DNA of 64,000 bases from JAHDNZ01 sp036721855 (GCA_036721855.1 DAIMKF010000005.1:30375-94374); one strand, 5' to 3'; numbered from the stretch's first letter, positions 1-9,498 are shown. Numbers and translations: made by a program. The notes: generated by a model not told the origin, from the sequence alone.

Positions 1-885
1 ACCAAATGTGTCGCCACCACAACTATGGCTCTAATGCTCCTTGAACAAGGAGCTTTGCGTCTAGATGACTCGGTAGCCTATTTCTACCCGGAAATGAAGG
101 CCAAAAGTCAGCTCCGCCTAAGGCATCTGTTAACACACACTTCAGGTCTGCCGGCTTGGCTGCCCATCTATAAGAATGCCTTTAATCGTGATGATTGGCT
201 AAAGGCCCTAGCTAATACCAACTTAGAATATGAGACAGGTTCTAAAGTGGTATATAGCTGTCTTGGCTTTATTTTACTCGGTCTGATTTTAGAAAAAGTT
301 GCAGGAGAATCTTTAGCTGATTTTCTTAAACGTGAGCTCTTTGACCCTCTGGGCATGAAAGATACCGGTTATAACGTAGGTCCTTTAGAGCGAGTAGCTC
401 CTACCGAATATTCCCCTTTAAAAAATTGTATCCTTACAGGTTTTGTTCACGATGAAAACGCTGCTTCTCTTGGAGGGGTAAGCGGTAATGCCGGACTTTT
501 CTCTACAGCTTTCGATTTGTCCTTGTTTGCTGCCATGATACTTTCTGAGGGTTTTTGGAATAACAGAGCCTATCTTTCACCCTCTAGCATAGAGTTAATG
601 CGTTATAACCACACATCTCACCTCAATGATAATCGCGGCCTTGGCTGGGCCCTAAAGGGTGAGTATTCTAGTGGTGGAGATCTCCTCTCTGCTTACAGTT
701 TTGGGCATACAGGATTTACCGGCACCTCCATTTGGCTTGATCCTACTTTAGATTTAGCTATAATCCTTCTTACTAATCGCGTTCATCCTACCAGAGAAGG
801 TGAAAATGGCATCATTAGACTTAGGGCTCTTTTTGCAAACGCTGTAGTAGGAGCATTACCTAAAGATCAAATTAGGTCTAGTTAA
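1..885 (+). CDS. Serine hydrolase (class C beta-lactamase/PBP-like fold), 5' end outside window
   Basis: Partial gene: the reading frame is open from base 1, so the ATG at 25 is internal. The first codons read T-K, consistent with the end of a SxxK catalytic motif whose serine lies just upstream of the window. A YSC triad at 253-261 occupies the place of the usual Tyr-x-Asn, with Cys instead of Asn, and an HTG triad at 706-714 matches the KTG/HTG box. The family includes esterases, D-aminopeptidases and penicillin-binding-like proteins; the substrate cannot be told from sequence. The signal peptide, if present, is outside the window. A strong hairpin terminator follows. Family assignment is good; function is open. 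Confidence 0.85.
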   Translation, partial: TKCVATTTMALMLLEQGALRLDDSVAYFYPEMKAKSQLRLRHLLTHTSGLPAWLPIYKNAFNRDDWLKALANTNLEYETGSKVVYSCLGFILLGLILEKVAGESLADFLKRELFDPLGMKDTGYNVGPLERVAPTEYSPLKNCILTGFVHDENAASLGGVSGNAGLFSTAFDLSLFAAMILSEGFWNNRAYLSPSSIELMRYNHTSHLNDNRGLGWALKGEYSSGGDLLSAYSFGHTGFTGTSIWLDPTLDLAIILLTNRVHPTREGENGIIRLRALFANAVVGALPKDQIRSS

Positions 886-960
886 ACCCTAAAAGAAAGT
901 TTCATCTAACTGATTAAGCGAAAAACTTATCCGGTTAAGCCGTTAAAGCAATCTTTAGCA

Positions 961-994
961 ATTAGGCCATCTCTTTAGAGATGGCCTAATTTTT
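961..994 (+). terminator. Intrinsic terminator after the serine hydrolase gene
   Basis: A perfect 13-bp inverted repeat (961-973 with 978-990, loop TTTA) is followed by TTTT. It lies between the convergent serine hydrolase and trpB genes. The T-run is on the + side only, so it mainly serves the upstream gene. Confidence 0.85.
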
Positions 995-1017
995 ATGAAA
1001 CTTTGGCAAAAGTAAAA

Positions 1018-2217
1018 TTAAATCTTTCTCTTTAGAATCTCAGCAACGTGATTTACATCTTTGTCTCCTCTCCCGGAGAGATTAACAATAATCAGCTGAT
1101 CTTTTGGTAAGGTCGGAGCAAATTTTATGGTATAGGCTATAGCATGAGCACTCTCTAGAGCCGGAATAATACCTTCTATTTTACTTAATTCCTGAAATGC
1201 TGCAAGAGCTTCAGTATCTGTAACGGTTACATATTCAGCTCGACCTGTTTCTTTATAAAAAGAATGTTCCGGACCCACCCCTGGGTAATCGAGTCCTGCA
1301 GCAATAGAATAAACAGGTAGTGGTTCACCTTTTTCATCTTCGAGTGAGTAGCACTTAAAACCATGGATTTGGCCTTTTTTGCCTTTGGTTAGAGTGGCAG
1401 CATGAAACGGTGTTTCGACACCCTTGCCCCCGGGTTCTACACCGATAAATTTGACATTGCGGTCGTTATAATAAGGCGCAAACAAACCAATAGCATTGCT
1501 ACCTCCACCTACACAGGCAATTAGGTAATCAGGCAGACGTCCCTCGGCTGTAATTATTTGTGTCTTTGTTTCCTCACCAATTACAGATTGAAAATCCCTT
1601 ACCATCAGTGGATATGGGTGAGGACCAACTGCTGAACCTAGCATATAATAAGTTGTTTTATAGTTTTCTATAAGATCATTTAAGGCTTGATCAACAGCGT
1701 CTTTAAGGGTCTTTGTCCCTGAGGTTACGGGTATAACTTTTGCTCCTAAAAGCTCCATGCGAAAAACATTTAAGGCCTGGCGTTTGGTATCTTCTTCTCC
1801 CATATAGATGATGCATTCCATCCCAAACAAAGCACAAGCCGTAGCCGTAGCTACCCCATGCTGGCCTGCTCCTGTTTCCGCAATGATTCTTTTTTTACCA
1901 AGACGTTTGGCCAAAAGTACCTGACCAAGAGTGTTGTTGATTTTGTGAGCTCCGGTGTGGTTAAGATCTTCTCTTTTTAAATAAATCTTCGCGCCACCTA
2001 ATTTTTCAGTCAATCTTTTGGCATAATAAAGAATACTTGGTCGACCTACATAGTTTTGTAAAAGATCGCGTAATTCCCGTTCGAATTCGGGATCATTGCG
2101 GTACTCTAAATAGGCTTTTGCAACATCATCTAGGACTTCCTGTAAATTATCCGGTACAAAAGAACCCCCAAATTCACCAAAGTAACCATGCTTATCGGGT
2201 AAAGTTGCTTGATGCAT
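1018..2217 (-). CDS. trpB: Tryptophan synthase beta chain
   Basis: Catalyses the last step of tryptophan synthesis, condensing indole with L-serine using PLP. The 399-residue length is normal for TrpB1. Visible motifs are HTGAHKINN with the PLP lysine near residue 92, the AETGAGQHG segment with the catalytic glutamate, and the phosphate-binding GGGSNAIG loop. The start has AGGAGG 6 nt upstream. The gene stands alone here: no trpA or other trp gene lies within the window, so any alpha partner must be elsewhere. A terminator preceded by regularly spaced GAG/UAG triplets lies immediately upstream and suggests attenuation. Confidence 0.97.
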   Translation of the reverse strand: MHQATLPDKHGYFGEFGGSFVPDNLQEVLDDVAKAYLEYRNDPEFERELRDLLQNYVGRPSILYYAKRLTEKLGGAKIYLKREDLNHTGAHKINNTLGQVLLAKRLGKKRIIAETGAGQHGVATATACALFGMECIIYMGEEDTKRQALNVFRMELLGAKVIPVTSGTKTLKDAVDQALNDLIENYKTTYYMLGSAVGPHPYPLMVRDFQSVIGEETKTQIITAEGRLPDYLIACVGGGSNAIGLFAPYYNDRNVKFIGVEPGGKGVETPFHAATLTKGKKGQIHGFKCYSLEDEKGEPLPVYSIAAGLDYPGVGPEHSFYKETGRAEYVTVTDTEALAAFQELSKIEGIIPALESAHAIAYTIKFAPTLPKDQLIIVNLSGRGDKDVNHVAEILKRKI

Positions 2218-2251
2218 AAAAGTCCTCCTATCCTGAGCCTATCGAGCCTAT

Positions 2252-2343
2252 AAAAAAACCTAGGTTATCGACACCTAGGCAAAAAAACCTCTCACCTAAG
2301 CTCATCATTCTCTGCTTGGCTCATCTCGACTCAGCTTATTCTT
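2252..2343 (-). promoter_or_regulatory. Putative TRAP-type trp attenuator leader of trpB
   Basis: Read on the - strand, the leader carries GAG or UAG triplets starting at 2332, 2327, 2322, 2312, 2303, 2298 and 2293, with AAG at 2343, 2337 and 2317. Most repeats are 5 nt apart (triplet plus two). This is the layout of RNA bound by TRAP, the tryptophan-activated 11-mer. A terminator follows: CCTAGGT (2279-2273) pairs with ACCTAGG (2265-2259), then seven T (2258-2252). The upstream CTTAGGT (2300-2294), which contains one UAG triplet, can pair with the same ACCTAGG as an antiterminator. The terminator is clear; TRAP control is inferred. Confidence 0.7.
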
Positions 2344-2473
2344 ATTAGCCGGCTGGCTTAATTTGTCTTATTCGATCTTAAGATATAAACTCCTGCTTAA
2401 ATAAAACTAAAATGTTCCAACCCGTGAATATAATTCTTTTTCTGCTTTAAAATAGTAATTAAGAGGTGATCAT

Positions 2474-3496
2474 ATGCGTCGCCACCTGCCATTTTTTCTA
2501 TTTTTAACTGTACTCTTCTTAATCATCTGGGATATACCTTTTGAACCTACTCATATTATAGAACCCTACCTTGCAAGCAGGGATGATTTGAGTTTTGAGC
2601 CATCTTTAGAACCCTCTGTCGAACCAATTATTACCGATAGTCATTTGGCTAGTTTTTGTCCCTATTGCGAAAGTGAGCCTATTATTAAACCGGGCCAAAG
2701 CTCAGAAGACCTGCCAGAGATACTTAAATATTTGTCTCAGCGTGGATATTACAAAGGGGAACTTACTAAGATTTATACCAAAGAAGCTGTTGATGCCATA
2801 AAAACCTTCCAGTTAGATAACTCTATCACTGTTGATGGTATAATTGGTGCCGAGACTTGGCATATGATTGGCCAATCTTTTGCCACCTTACCTGTAGCCA
2901 AAGCCAAGCCCAATACCGATAATATCTCTATCTTTATTGATCTTTGGCAAAGACAGCTAACTGTTTTTGCCGATGGATTACCTTATAAAGTTTATCCTGT
3001 GGCCATAGGTAAGAAAGGAACACCTTCTCCGGTAGGACAATGGAAAATCGCGAGCAAACTTTATATGGGAGGAGCTTTTGGTCCTCGTTTTCTCCGCCTT
3101 AGTGTCCCCTTTGGTAATTTTGGTATTCATGGAACCAATAAACCTTATTCTATCGGTACCCTAGCCAGTGCGGGCTGTATTAGAATGCACAATCCCGATA
3201 TTTTAGAACTCTTTAGTTGGGTTAAAGTAGGTACCCCTGTTACTATTTTCGATGGTCCCTACCCTAAAGCATCGTTTAGACGGGAACTCTTACGCTTAGG
3301 TTCGGTTGGTTCGGCTGTCTACGAGGTACAGCAAGCCTTAAAAGATATGGGTTATATAGCTTTTAACCCCGATGGTGTCTTTGGCAATGGTACAGCCAAA
3401 GCGATAAAAAAACTCCAAACAGATCATAATCTAACTCCGACCGGTACCGTATCAGGGAAAATCTATGAACTTTTAGGACTTTTTGTCTTCGACTAA
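2474..3496 (+). CDS. L,D-transpeptidase (YkuD) with two peptidoglycan-binding domains
   Basis: Exported enzyme likely to form 3-3 cross-links or attach proteins in peptidoglycan. An N-terminal hydrophobic segment (residues 6-20) serves as signal or anchor. It is followed by an acidic Glu-Pro-rich linker with a CPYC pair, a PG_binding_1 domain (about 72-125), a YkuD catalytic domain (about 150-260) and a second PG_binding_1 domain (about 275-338). The catalytic SAGCIRM motif, preceded by the conserved HG, gives the nucleophilic cysteine. AGAGGTGAT precedes the ATG. Its last 24 bases overlap the 3' end of the convergent helicase gene, with no terminator between. Cys modification of the CPYC pair is possible but unsupported. 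Confidence 0.93.
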   Translation: MRRHLPFFLFLTVLFLIIWDIPFEPTHIIEPYLASRDDLSFEPSLEPSVEPIITDSHLASFCPYCESEPIIKPGQSSEDLPEILKYLSQRGYYKGELTKIYTKEAVDAIKTFQLDNSITVDGIIGAETWHMIGQSFATLPVAKAKPNTDNISIFIDLWQRQLTVFADGLPYKVYPVAIGKKGTPSPVGQWKIASKLYMGGAFGPRFLRLSVPFGNFGIHGTNKPYSIGTLASAGCIRMHNPDILELFSWVKVGTPVTIFDGPYPKASFRRELLRLGSVGSAVYEVQQALKDMGYIAFNPDGVFGNGTAKAIKKLQTDHNLTPTGTVSGKIYELLGLFVFD

Positions 3497-5710
3497 ATCT
3501 GTCAAATGGTATAAACGGGGATCTGCTTTTTTGAGGAGATCTCCTTTTTTTGTACCCAAAAGATATAACTCATGTAAGGCTCTGGTGGCTGCTATATATA
3601 AGAGCCTTTGATCTTTTTTTGTATATTGATCAAACTTCCAGACCACCGCTACATCAAATTCTAAGCCTTTGGCTAAAAAGACTGGTATTATCACCATACC
3701 TTTGGGTAGTAATTCAGTATCTTGGCCAACAACACTTAAATTAATTAAGCCTTTTAATTTATCGCCTAAAACTTTCGCTTCGGCAAAGGTTTTAGTAATT
3801 ACAGCTATATTTTTGTGTGTAAGCTTTCTACAAAGACTTAGTAGCTCTTTTTCCATATCTTTAGAAATAATCACTTCTGGTTTTTTGCCTTTTCTAAGTA
3901 CCGGTTGGATATTGGCCGGAGTTGCTGTAAAAACTTTGGCTAAAGCTGTTATCTGCTCTGTAGAACGATACGATTTTACTAACTCTAGTTCAGTACTGTC
4001 AGTTACTTTTAACGAATCTAAAACATACTCCTTGGGCTCACCGAAATACAAAAGAGCCTGATTAGGATCGCCTAGGACTGTAAAAGTACTATCCGGATAG
4101 ATTAGAGCAAGAACTTTAAGCTCTAAGGCCGAGTAGTCTTGTACTTCGTCAATAACAACATGTTTAATATTACTTTCACCCCAGAAGCTCTCCAACTTGA
4201 GTTTTAAAAAAGTAAGAGCGATAAGATCTTCTAAGGTAAGGTAACCTTTATTAAAGAAGGCTAAGGTTTGCTCAGCTATCAGCTTTATATTCTCAGGTAG
4301 TTTATCAGTTAAGCTTTGTAAAAGGTTATAGTCCTCAAAAAGTTGTAGGTATAACTTTACCAAATCAAACTCGACAAGTTTGGCCATTCTAGCTTTAAGT
4401 CTTGCTGTTTCGGCCATAGCTTTACGGTAGGCAATTCTTTGTAGTTCTTTTTCGCTTCTTTTGGGGTTAAAATTAGCTGACAGTAGTTCTTTAAAAATTA
4501 TTTCCTGGCGTTTTGCCTCTAATGGTTCTAAAAGAGCATTTAGCCTTCGCGCCAGTTTTTCCAGACGTTTTTTGAAAGGCAAGTAGTTATACTTCTCTTT
4601 AATACAGTTGTGGAATTCCTCTCTTGACAAAACCACAGTGCCATTATAGACAAAATCTCCCCCTGTGTTATAACTGTTTTCTAAATAGGTGCTATAGTTT
4701 TCTAAAAGTGTCCGAAATTGGGGAGAACTTTTAAATGCAACCGCCTGTGAACGGATTTGCCATTTTTTGTCTCCTACATCACTAAAAAGATATTCGTAAC
4801 GTTCAAAGGTATTCTCTAAAGTATAGTTTGGTAGGTTAACAATTTTTTTAGCATAACTTCGGAAAGTACTCTGTTTGACATTCTCTTCACCTAAATCAGG
4901 TAAAACCTCGGAAATATAGTCTTGGAAGATATCACTTGGGGAGAAGATGACAATATTATCGGCATTTAATTGGTTTTTCTTACTATATAAAAGATAAGCT
5001 ATTCTATGCAAGGCTATTGAAGTCTTACCACTGCCTCCGACCCCCCAAACTAAAACTAGCTTGTGTGCCTCATCACGGATAGCTTGATTCTGCTCTTTTT
5101 GAATGGTCATAACAATATCTCGCATATGACCGTCTGTACTTTGACTTAGTATTTCCTGTAGCATCTCATCTTCGATATTTAGACTGCTATCAAACATGTA
5201 GATCATTTGGCTCTTTTCGATTCGAAACTGCCTTTTTAAGGTTAGCTTGCCTGAAACTCTGCCGGCATCACACAGATAACTAGCCTCTCCAAGTGGATAG
5301 TCATAAAAGAGACTAGCTATCTGGCTTCGCCAATCATAGATTATATTATCTTTGTTCTTCGGAGCGCTAAAACCGGTAACACCAATATAAATTTTTTCGG
5401 TAGCACCTTTAAACAAAAAATCAATGCGGGCAAAGTAAGGAGAGTTTTTAAGTCTTTTGAGCCTCTGTCCTTCTTTTAAATAAAAACCCAAACTCTCTTC
5501 TTGACGTTTGAGTTCTAACAGACCCTGAGTTAATTCGTTAGCATCGGAAGCATCTCTGACAAGCCTTGGCATCTCTTCCCACATATATTTTCTAGCTGAT
5601 AAAACCCGGCTTTTATTAGTTTTGATTTTAGTTTCGATTTTTTCAAGTTCACCTTGAATCATAAATACAACTCGAGCCAGGTAATCTTTTTCAATTTGTA
5701 TATCTCTCAT
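3473..5710 (-). CDS. helD: HelD-like superfamily 1 helicase (RNA polymerase recycling factor)
   Basis: The 745-residue protein has the HelD layout: an N-terminal coiled coil (about 1-80) that in known HelD proteins enters the RNA polymerase secondary channel, a YDWRS segment near 125, Walker A GVGGSGKTS at about 223-231, Walker B-type VVIDEVQD and GDPNQALL further on, and a C-terminal SF1 motif region (YIAATRALHELYLL). Known HelD proteins release stalled RNA polymerase and some confer rifamycin tolerance. UvrD/PcrA is less likely because of the N-terminal coiled coil and lack of the usual PcrA domains. SD AAGGAG lies 11 nt before ATG. The gene is transcribed alone and is convergent with the L,D-transpeptidase gene. 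Confidence 0.85.
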   Translation of the reverse strand: MRDIQIEKDYLARVVFMIQGELEKIETKIKTNKSRVLSARKYMWEEMPRLVRDASDANELTQGLLELKRQEESLGFYLKEGQRLKRLKNSPYFARIDFLFKGATEKIYIGVTGFSAPKNKDNIIYDWRSQIASLFYDYPLGEASYLCDAGRVSGKLTLKRQFRIEKSQMIYMFDSSLNIEDEMLQEILSQSTDGHMRDIVMTIQKEQNQAIRDEAHKLVLVWGVGGSGKTSIALHRIAYLLYSKKNQLNADNIVIFSPSDIFQDYISEVLPDLGEENVKQSTFRSYAKKIVNLPNYTLENTFERYEYLFSDVGDKKWQIRSQAVAFKSSPQFRTLLENYSTYLENSYNTGGDFVYNGTVVLSREEFHNCIKEKYNYLPFKKRLEKLARRLNALLEPLEAKRQEIIFKELLSANFNPKRSEKELQRIAYRKAMAETARLKARMAKLVEFDLVKLYLQLFEDYNLLQSLTDKLPENIKLIAEQTLAFFNKGYLTLEDLIALTFLKLKLESFWGESNIKHVVIDEVQDYSALELKVLALIYPDSTFTVLGDPNQALLYFGEPKEYVLDSLKVTDSTELELVKSYRSTEQITALAKVFTATPANIQPVLRKGKKPEVIISKDMEKELLSLCRKLTHKNIAVITKTFAEAKVLGDKLKGLINLSVVGQDTELLPKGMVIIPVFLAKGLEFDVAVVWKFDQYTKKDQRLLYIAATRALHELYLLGTKKGDLLKKADPRLYHLTDLVEDKKS

Positions 5711-5893
5711 ACCTCTAATCGCTCCTTGGTTTCTTGCTCAAACTCAAACCACATTTAATATATTATATCAGTTTTAGATTAGACTGTGAGGAAAAGATTA
5801 AACAGAAGTTTTCTTCTCCTTGGCTTATATTAGTCCCTTAACTTATGCAAATAAAATTAGTCTCCGGTAAACAGAAAACAATGTTTTTACGAA

Positions 5894-7993
5894 TTAGGTA
5901 CCCGATTTTAAGCTCTCTAAAAGATTGCTTAAAATAAAACAGCCAGGCACTAAAAATACCAATGCTCCTGCTACTACTCCTGAATCATTTAACAAAACTG
6001 CGGCTAAGGCGGTAATGGTTGTTAGATTCAATAGTTTTTTTAGCTCCTTAACTGGAGTTAGATAAAGATTAAGCGACTCAAACGGTTTATAAACCAGCCA
6101 GATTAAACCGGCAATAAAGGCAATTAAGCCCCTCGACCAAAGCGACCACTGCCATAGTTTAAGGTTGGTGCTGATCTTCCTTCTAAGAACATTATAGATA
6201 ACAACACTACCTTCATCTTTTATCGCTAGCAATGTTCTTATCAGATGACTGTCTCCTCTTAGGTAGTCAATCAAAACCCAAAGAGCAAAAAAAAGGGGTA
6301 ATAGCAATAGTAGAGGTGAGGCAATCTTTTTTTTCATGCCAAGTTTTAACCAAGCCAAAAAAACTATCACCATAGTAAGTCCTCCCCCCACATTAGCTCC
6401 TAAATGGGGGAAAGCTACTAAAATGACAGTTAAACCAAGCAGTATCATGGTTAGTTTTTTTTTGCCTAAGACAAGGCCCAAAAAATAGGCTGCCAAAAGA
6501 ATTAAGCCGGCAAGATAACCCATATATTCGTTACCTAAGCCATAAAAGCGAGCTCCTGCTTGAAAATCATATCCGAAGACACTTCTAGGTATGAGTCTGG
6601 CCTTAAAAAACAAATCCAAAGCTAAAATAACGGGACCTACAGTAACTAAAGCCGGCCAAAACCTATACCGGCTTTTGCTACTGAAAAAACCGCCTAAAAT
6701 AGAGAGAACAATAGCCAGGATAAAAGCGGCTAAATAGTTCTTTGCCGGTATAAGCCCTACTATTAGCAATAAAAGGGGCGTACAAGCTTCTGCAAATAAT
6801 AAGGTTTGCAAAAAATGAATCCAGTTAATGTTCTTAAATATTCCCAAACAAAGAAAACTCAACCCGATTGTGGCAATAAGCAAAGTAATGTAGAGCTTGA
6901 TAAAAACCGGGCGCAGCTTTTTTATAATGGCTGAAACCTTTTCTGCTTCGAGTAATGTGTTTAGAGTTAAGCTGTTTTTTGGTACCTTAGTGATCAAACT
7001 TCCCCCGGAATGAAAATAATTTTCGATGGCAAAGTATGCTTCGATGGTGGGAGCTAGGTCAGTCAGTGTCACTAAACCCTTTTTCCTGGTTGTAGGTGAA
7101 TAAAGGAAATCTGCCGGCAGATTTTGGGGATATATTACTAAAAAACCCAGCCCATAGCCTCTATTTCGGGCTACTATGCTAGGTAATGGGCCAAGCAACA
7201 TAATCTGATCTACAGCTTTAATTTGACTTTGGAGTTGAAAAAGAAAAGTACCTATCTTTTTTAACGCAGCTTGGCGGTGATTTAAATAGATCTGTTCACT
7301 TAAAAAATATCTGTCCTCTTCACAGCGATCTAGATCGCCAGGTTCTATTAATACTAGTTCGCTTACCGTCTCTAAAGCAAGTGTGAGGATTCTTTCCATA
7401 TCTGCCTCTACACCAAAAGGTTTATCAGGGTTTTCTTTTAGTACTTCACGGTTTTCACCTTCACTGACAATGCCCTGCCTGTTAATAACTGACAATGCTC
7501 CCGGATTTTTTTGCTTATCGAGGGTACCTGCATTACCAATATAGCTGGTAGTTTTACCCTTAAGTCCTAAAATTGAGCTGAGAAAACCTGGGATTATTTC
7601 ATAATAACGCTCTTGGTTTATTTTAACTAAAGCTTCGATATCCGCTAATACCATTTCATTTCCAGCCAAAGAAGCACCTGTTCGTTGCTTATAGACTTCA
7701 TTTGCTTTGAGTTCTTTATCATCGTAAAGATCGTCTAGCTTATATAAAACCACCTCTTCTAATCCATACGCTCTCGCCCCTGCCCCAACAGTAGCATAAG
7801 CTGAAGCTAAATTACCGAATCTAGCAGTTTGGGCATTAAGAAGGCTTACCGCCGAATTGGCAATAAAATCAGCCACTCGAGATTCTCCCAATATTTCGCC
7901 CAATGTTGTATAAGGCAGAGTTATTATATAGATCTTGGCTTTAGAAAGAAGTGATACAAGTAAAATAGCTAAAAGTATAGCTGGCTTTTTCAA
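5894..7993 (-). CDS. Large multi-pass membrane protein with extracytoplasmic N-terminal domain
   Basis: Not assigned to a named family. The N-terminus is a signal or anchor helix, followed by about 320 mostly polar residues. That region has a VTLTDLAPTI segment reminiscent of alkaline phosphatase-superfamily enzymes, but I see no full metal-site set. About ten hydrophobic helices follow from residue 365 to the end, with a conserved-looking YGLGNEYMGY between helices. The start is set at TTG 7993: GGGAGG sits 7 nt upstream, and TTGA overlaps the stop of the glycosyltransferase gene, implying translational coupling. The longest frame would start at ATG 8008, which overlaps the SD. It is the last gene of a three-gene operon and may act in envelope glycan or lipid handling (inference). 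Confidence 0.7.
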   Translation of the reverse strand: MKKPAILLAILLVSLLSKAKIYIITLPYTTLGEILGESRVADFIANSAVSLLNAQTARFGNLASAYATVGAGARAYGLEEVVLYKLDDLYDDKELKANEVYKQRTGASLAGNEMVLADIEALVKINQERYYEIIPGFLSSILGLKGKTTSYIGNAGTLDKQKNPGALSVINRQGIVSEGENREVLKENPDKPFGVEADMERILTLALETVSELVLIEPGDLDRCEEDRYFLSEQIYLNHRQAALKKIGTFLFQLQSQIKAVDQIMLLGPLPSIVARNRGYGLGFLVIYPQNLPADFLYSPTTRKKGLVTLTDLAPTIEAYFAIENYFHSGGSLITKVPKNSLTLNTLLEAEKVSAIIKKLRPVFIKLYITLLIATIGLSFLCLGIFKNINWIHFLQTLLFAEACTPLLLLIVGLIPAKNYLAAFILAIVLSILGGFFSSKSRYRFWPALVTVGPVILALDLFFKARLIPRSVFGYDFQAGARFYGLGNEYMGYLAGLILLAAYFLGLVLGKKKLTMILLGLTVILVAFPHLGANVGGGLTMVIVFLAWLKLGMKKKIASPLLLLLPLFFALWVLIDYLRGDSHLIRTLLAIKDEGSVVIYNVLRRKISTNLKLWQWSLWSRGLIAFIAGLIWLVYKPFESLNLYLTPVKELKKLLNLTTITALAAVLLNDSGVVAGALVFLVPGCFILSNLLESLKSGT

Positions 7994-8997
7994 GGTCCAA
8001 CCTCCCACTTTTGGATAAGATCAAGCCACATTTTAATTACCCTAGACCAATCATAAGCCAGAGCTTTTTCTCTGGCTCTTATGCCTAATTCCTGTCGCAG
8101 CTTTTCTTCCTTGGTGATTTTATCTAAAGCCTCTTTAAACTTAAGTTTATCTCCTACCGGTATGACTATTCCTGCTGTTTCTATAAGCTCTTTTACATCT
8201 CCGGTATCGGTTGCTATAATTGGCAAAGAGGCACTCATGGCTTCTAATATCGCCAAAGGCATTGCCTCTGTGTAACTTGGAAGTACCATCACACTCCAAT
8301 GTTTTATAACATCTTCAGGGTTTTTAAGAGTGCCTAAAAGTTTAACATTTGGTGGCAAATTTCGTGTTTGGTAGCCCTCTAAATCAGACCCTGCCAGTTC
8401 AAAAAACCAATCGGGGTAAAATCTTGCCACCTCTAAAATAAGATCGACTCCCTTTTCTGGGCGTAAGCGACCTAAAAAACCGATAACCTTTTGCCGGTTT
8501 TTTGCCGGAATAAATCTTTGTGTATCAACACCACTTGGTATTATTTCTATCTTAGAAAAGAGCTTTTTTGCCTCCTTGGCTTGGGCTTTGGAGGGTACTA
8601 CTACAGCTTTAAGGTTTTTTACTTGTCGTTTTTTTACTCTTAGAACAAACTGTCTTAAATATTGGTTGCCATAAGGGGGAAATAGGGAGTTATAAAAACA
8701 GACAACAACTGGATTGGCTCTTGGATTTGCCATGAGAAAACTCTTAAAGCCATGGTAGAAGACAAGCCCTTGCTGAAGCTTTCTTTGTTGCCAAACAGCT
8801 ATTAGATCATATAAAGACATACGATCAAAAAGAGGCCAGTTACTAACACTAATCTCCAGTTTTTCAGCTGTTTTTAATAATTGCCCATTACTTGTCCAGA
8901 GTTCCTGTTTATGGCCTTGAAGTTTTACAGCTTGGAGAAGATAACTTAAAACCTTTAACATCCCACCCTCTGCAGGACGTGAAAGATGGTAGATCAT
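7990..8997 (-). CDS. GT4-family glycosyltransferase
   Basis: A 335-residue GT-B fold enzyme. The N-terminal half carries HLSRPAEGGM, the acceptor-side loop typical of GT4. The C-terminal half has IGFLGRLRPEKGVDLIL and the donor-binding E-x7-E region at SYTEAMPLAILEAMS. Nucleotide sugar and acceptor are unknown. It starts within an ATGA overlap with the preceding gene and ends in a TTGA overlap with the following membrane protein, so the three genes form one tightly coupled operon. A cytoplasmic or membrane-peripheral location is expected. Confidence 0.92.
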   Translation of the reverse strand: MIYHLSRPAEGGMLKVLSYLLQAVKLQGHKQELWTSNGQLLKTAEKLEISVSNWPLFDRMSLYDLIAVWQQRKLQQGLVFYHGFKSFLMANPRANPVVVCFYNSLFPPYGNQYLRQFVLRVKKRQVKNLKAVVVPSKAQAKEAKKLFSKIEIIPSGVDTQRFIPAKNRQKVIGFLGRLRPEKGVDLILEVARFYPDWFFELAGSDLEGYQTRNLPPNVKLLGTLKNPEDVIKHWSVMVLPSYTEAMPLAILEAMSASLPIIATDTGDVKELIETAGIVIPVGDKLKFKEALDKITKEEKLRQELGIRAREKALAYDWSRVIKMWLDLIQKWEVGP

Positions 8998-9455
8998 GTT
9001 TTGGTTTGCTCTATTTCAATTGTTCTTTTTCGCTTACTCTTGTTCTCGCCGACATAATCTACCAAAACTATTTTGTTTAGATAGAGTTCTAACAGGGTCA
9101 TAGTTGCATTATGAGTATAAGGGCACCACTTTTCAGCTTCAAGATACTTATCGGAATCAGGAGAAATCTCGTAAGCTCGACCAAAAAATTGTACTCCTTC
9201 AAAAATTCCCGGTTCCAAAGACCACTTTTCTTCGATGACTAAAAGACAAACCTTCGGGTTTTCTCTCAAATTATTCAATTTATCCCCACCAAAACAATGC
9301 ATGAAAATACCAAGCCCCGAGTCGATAAAAATTGTAACCGGGCTCACTCTTAATCCTGCTGTACCGTTGCTGGCAAGAAAACCTGTAGTTTGTTGTTCTA
9401 AGTAATCTCTAGCTTCTTTGAGAAGTTCTTCTCTGGTAAGATCTAAACTAACCAT
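8994..9455 (-). CDS. Pyridoxamine 5'-phosphate oxidase-like flavin-binding split-barrel protein
   Basis: A 153-residue split-barrel protein. The pattern GFLASNGTAGLRVSPV followed by a LNNLRENPKVCLLV segment is typical of PNPOx-like proteins that bind FMN, F420 or haem. It first appears in the operon ahead of a glycosyltransferase and a large membrane protein. SD AAGGGGG lies 8 nt before the ATG. Biochemical role is unknown; the genuine vitamin B6 enzyme PdxH is larger and unlikely. Confidence 0.85.
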   Translation of the reverse strand: MVSLDLTREELLKEARDYLEQQTTGFLASNGTAGLRVSPVTIFIDSGLGIFMHCFGGDKLNNLRENPKVCLLVIEEKWSLEPGIFEGVQFFGRAYEISPDSDKYLEAEKWCPYTHNATMTLLELYLNKIVLVDYVGENKSKRKRTIEIEQTKT

Positions 9456-9498
9456 TTAGATAACCCCCTTGCTGGTAGTATGTCCAAATTTAAAATTG

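Noticed and set aside
2341..2473. A classical trp leader peptide with tandem Trp codons
   Set aside because: No short frame with adjacent TGG codons and an SD was found on the - strand; the triplet array is a better explanation.
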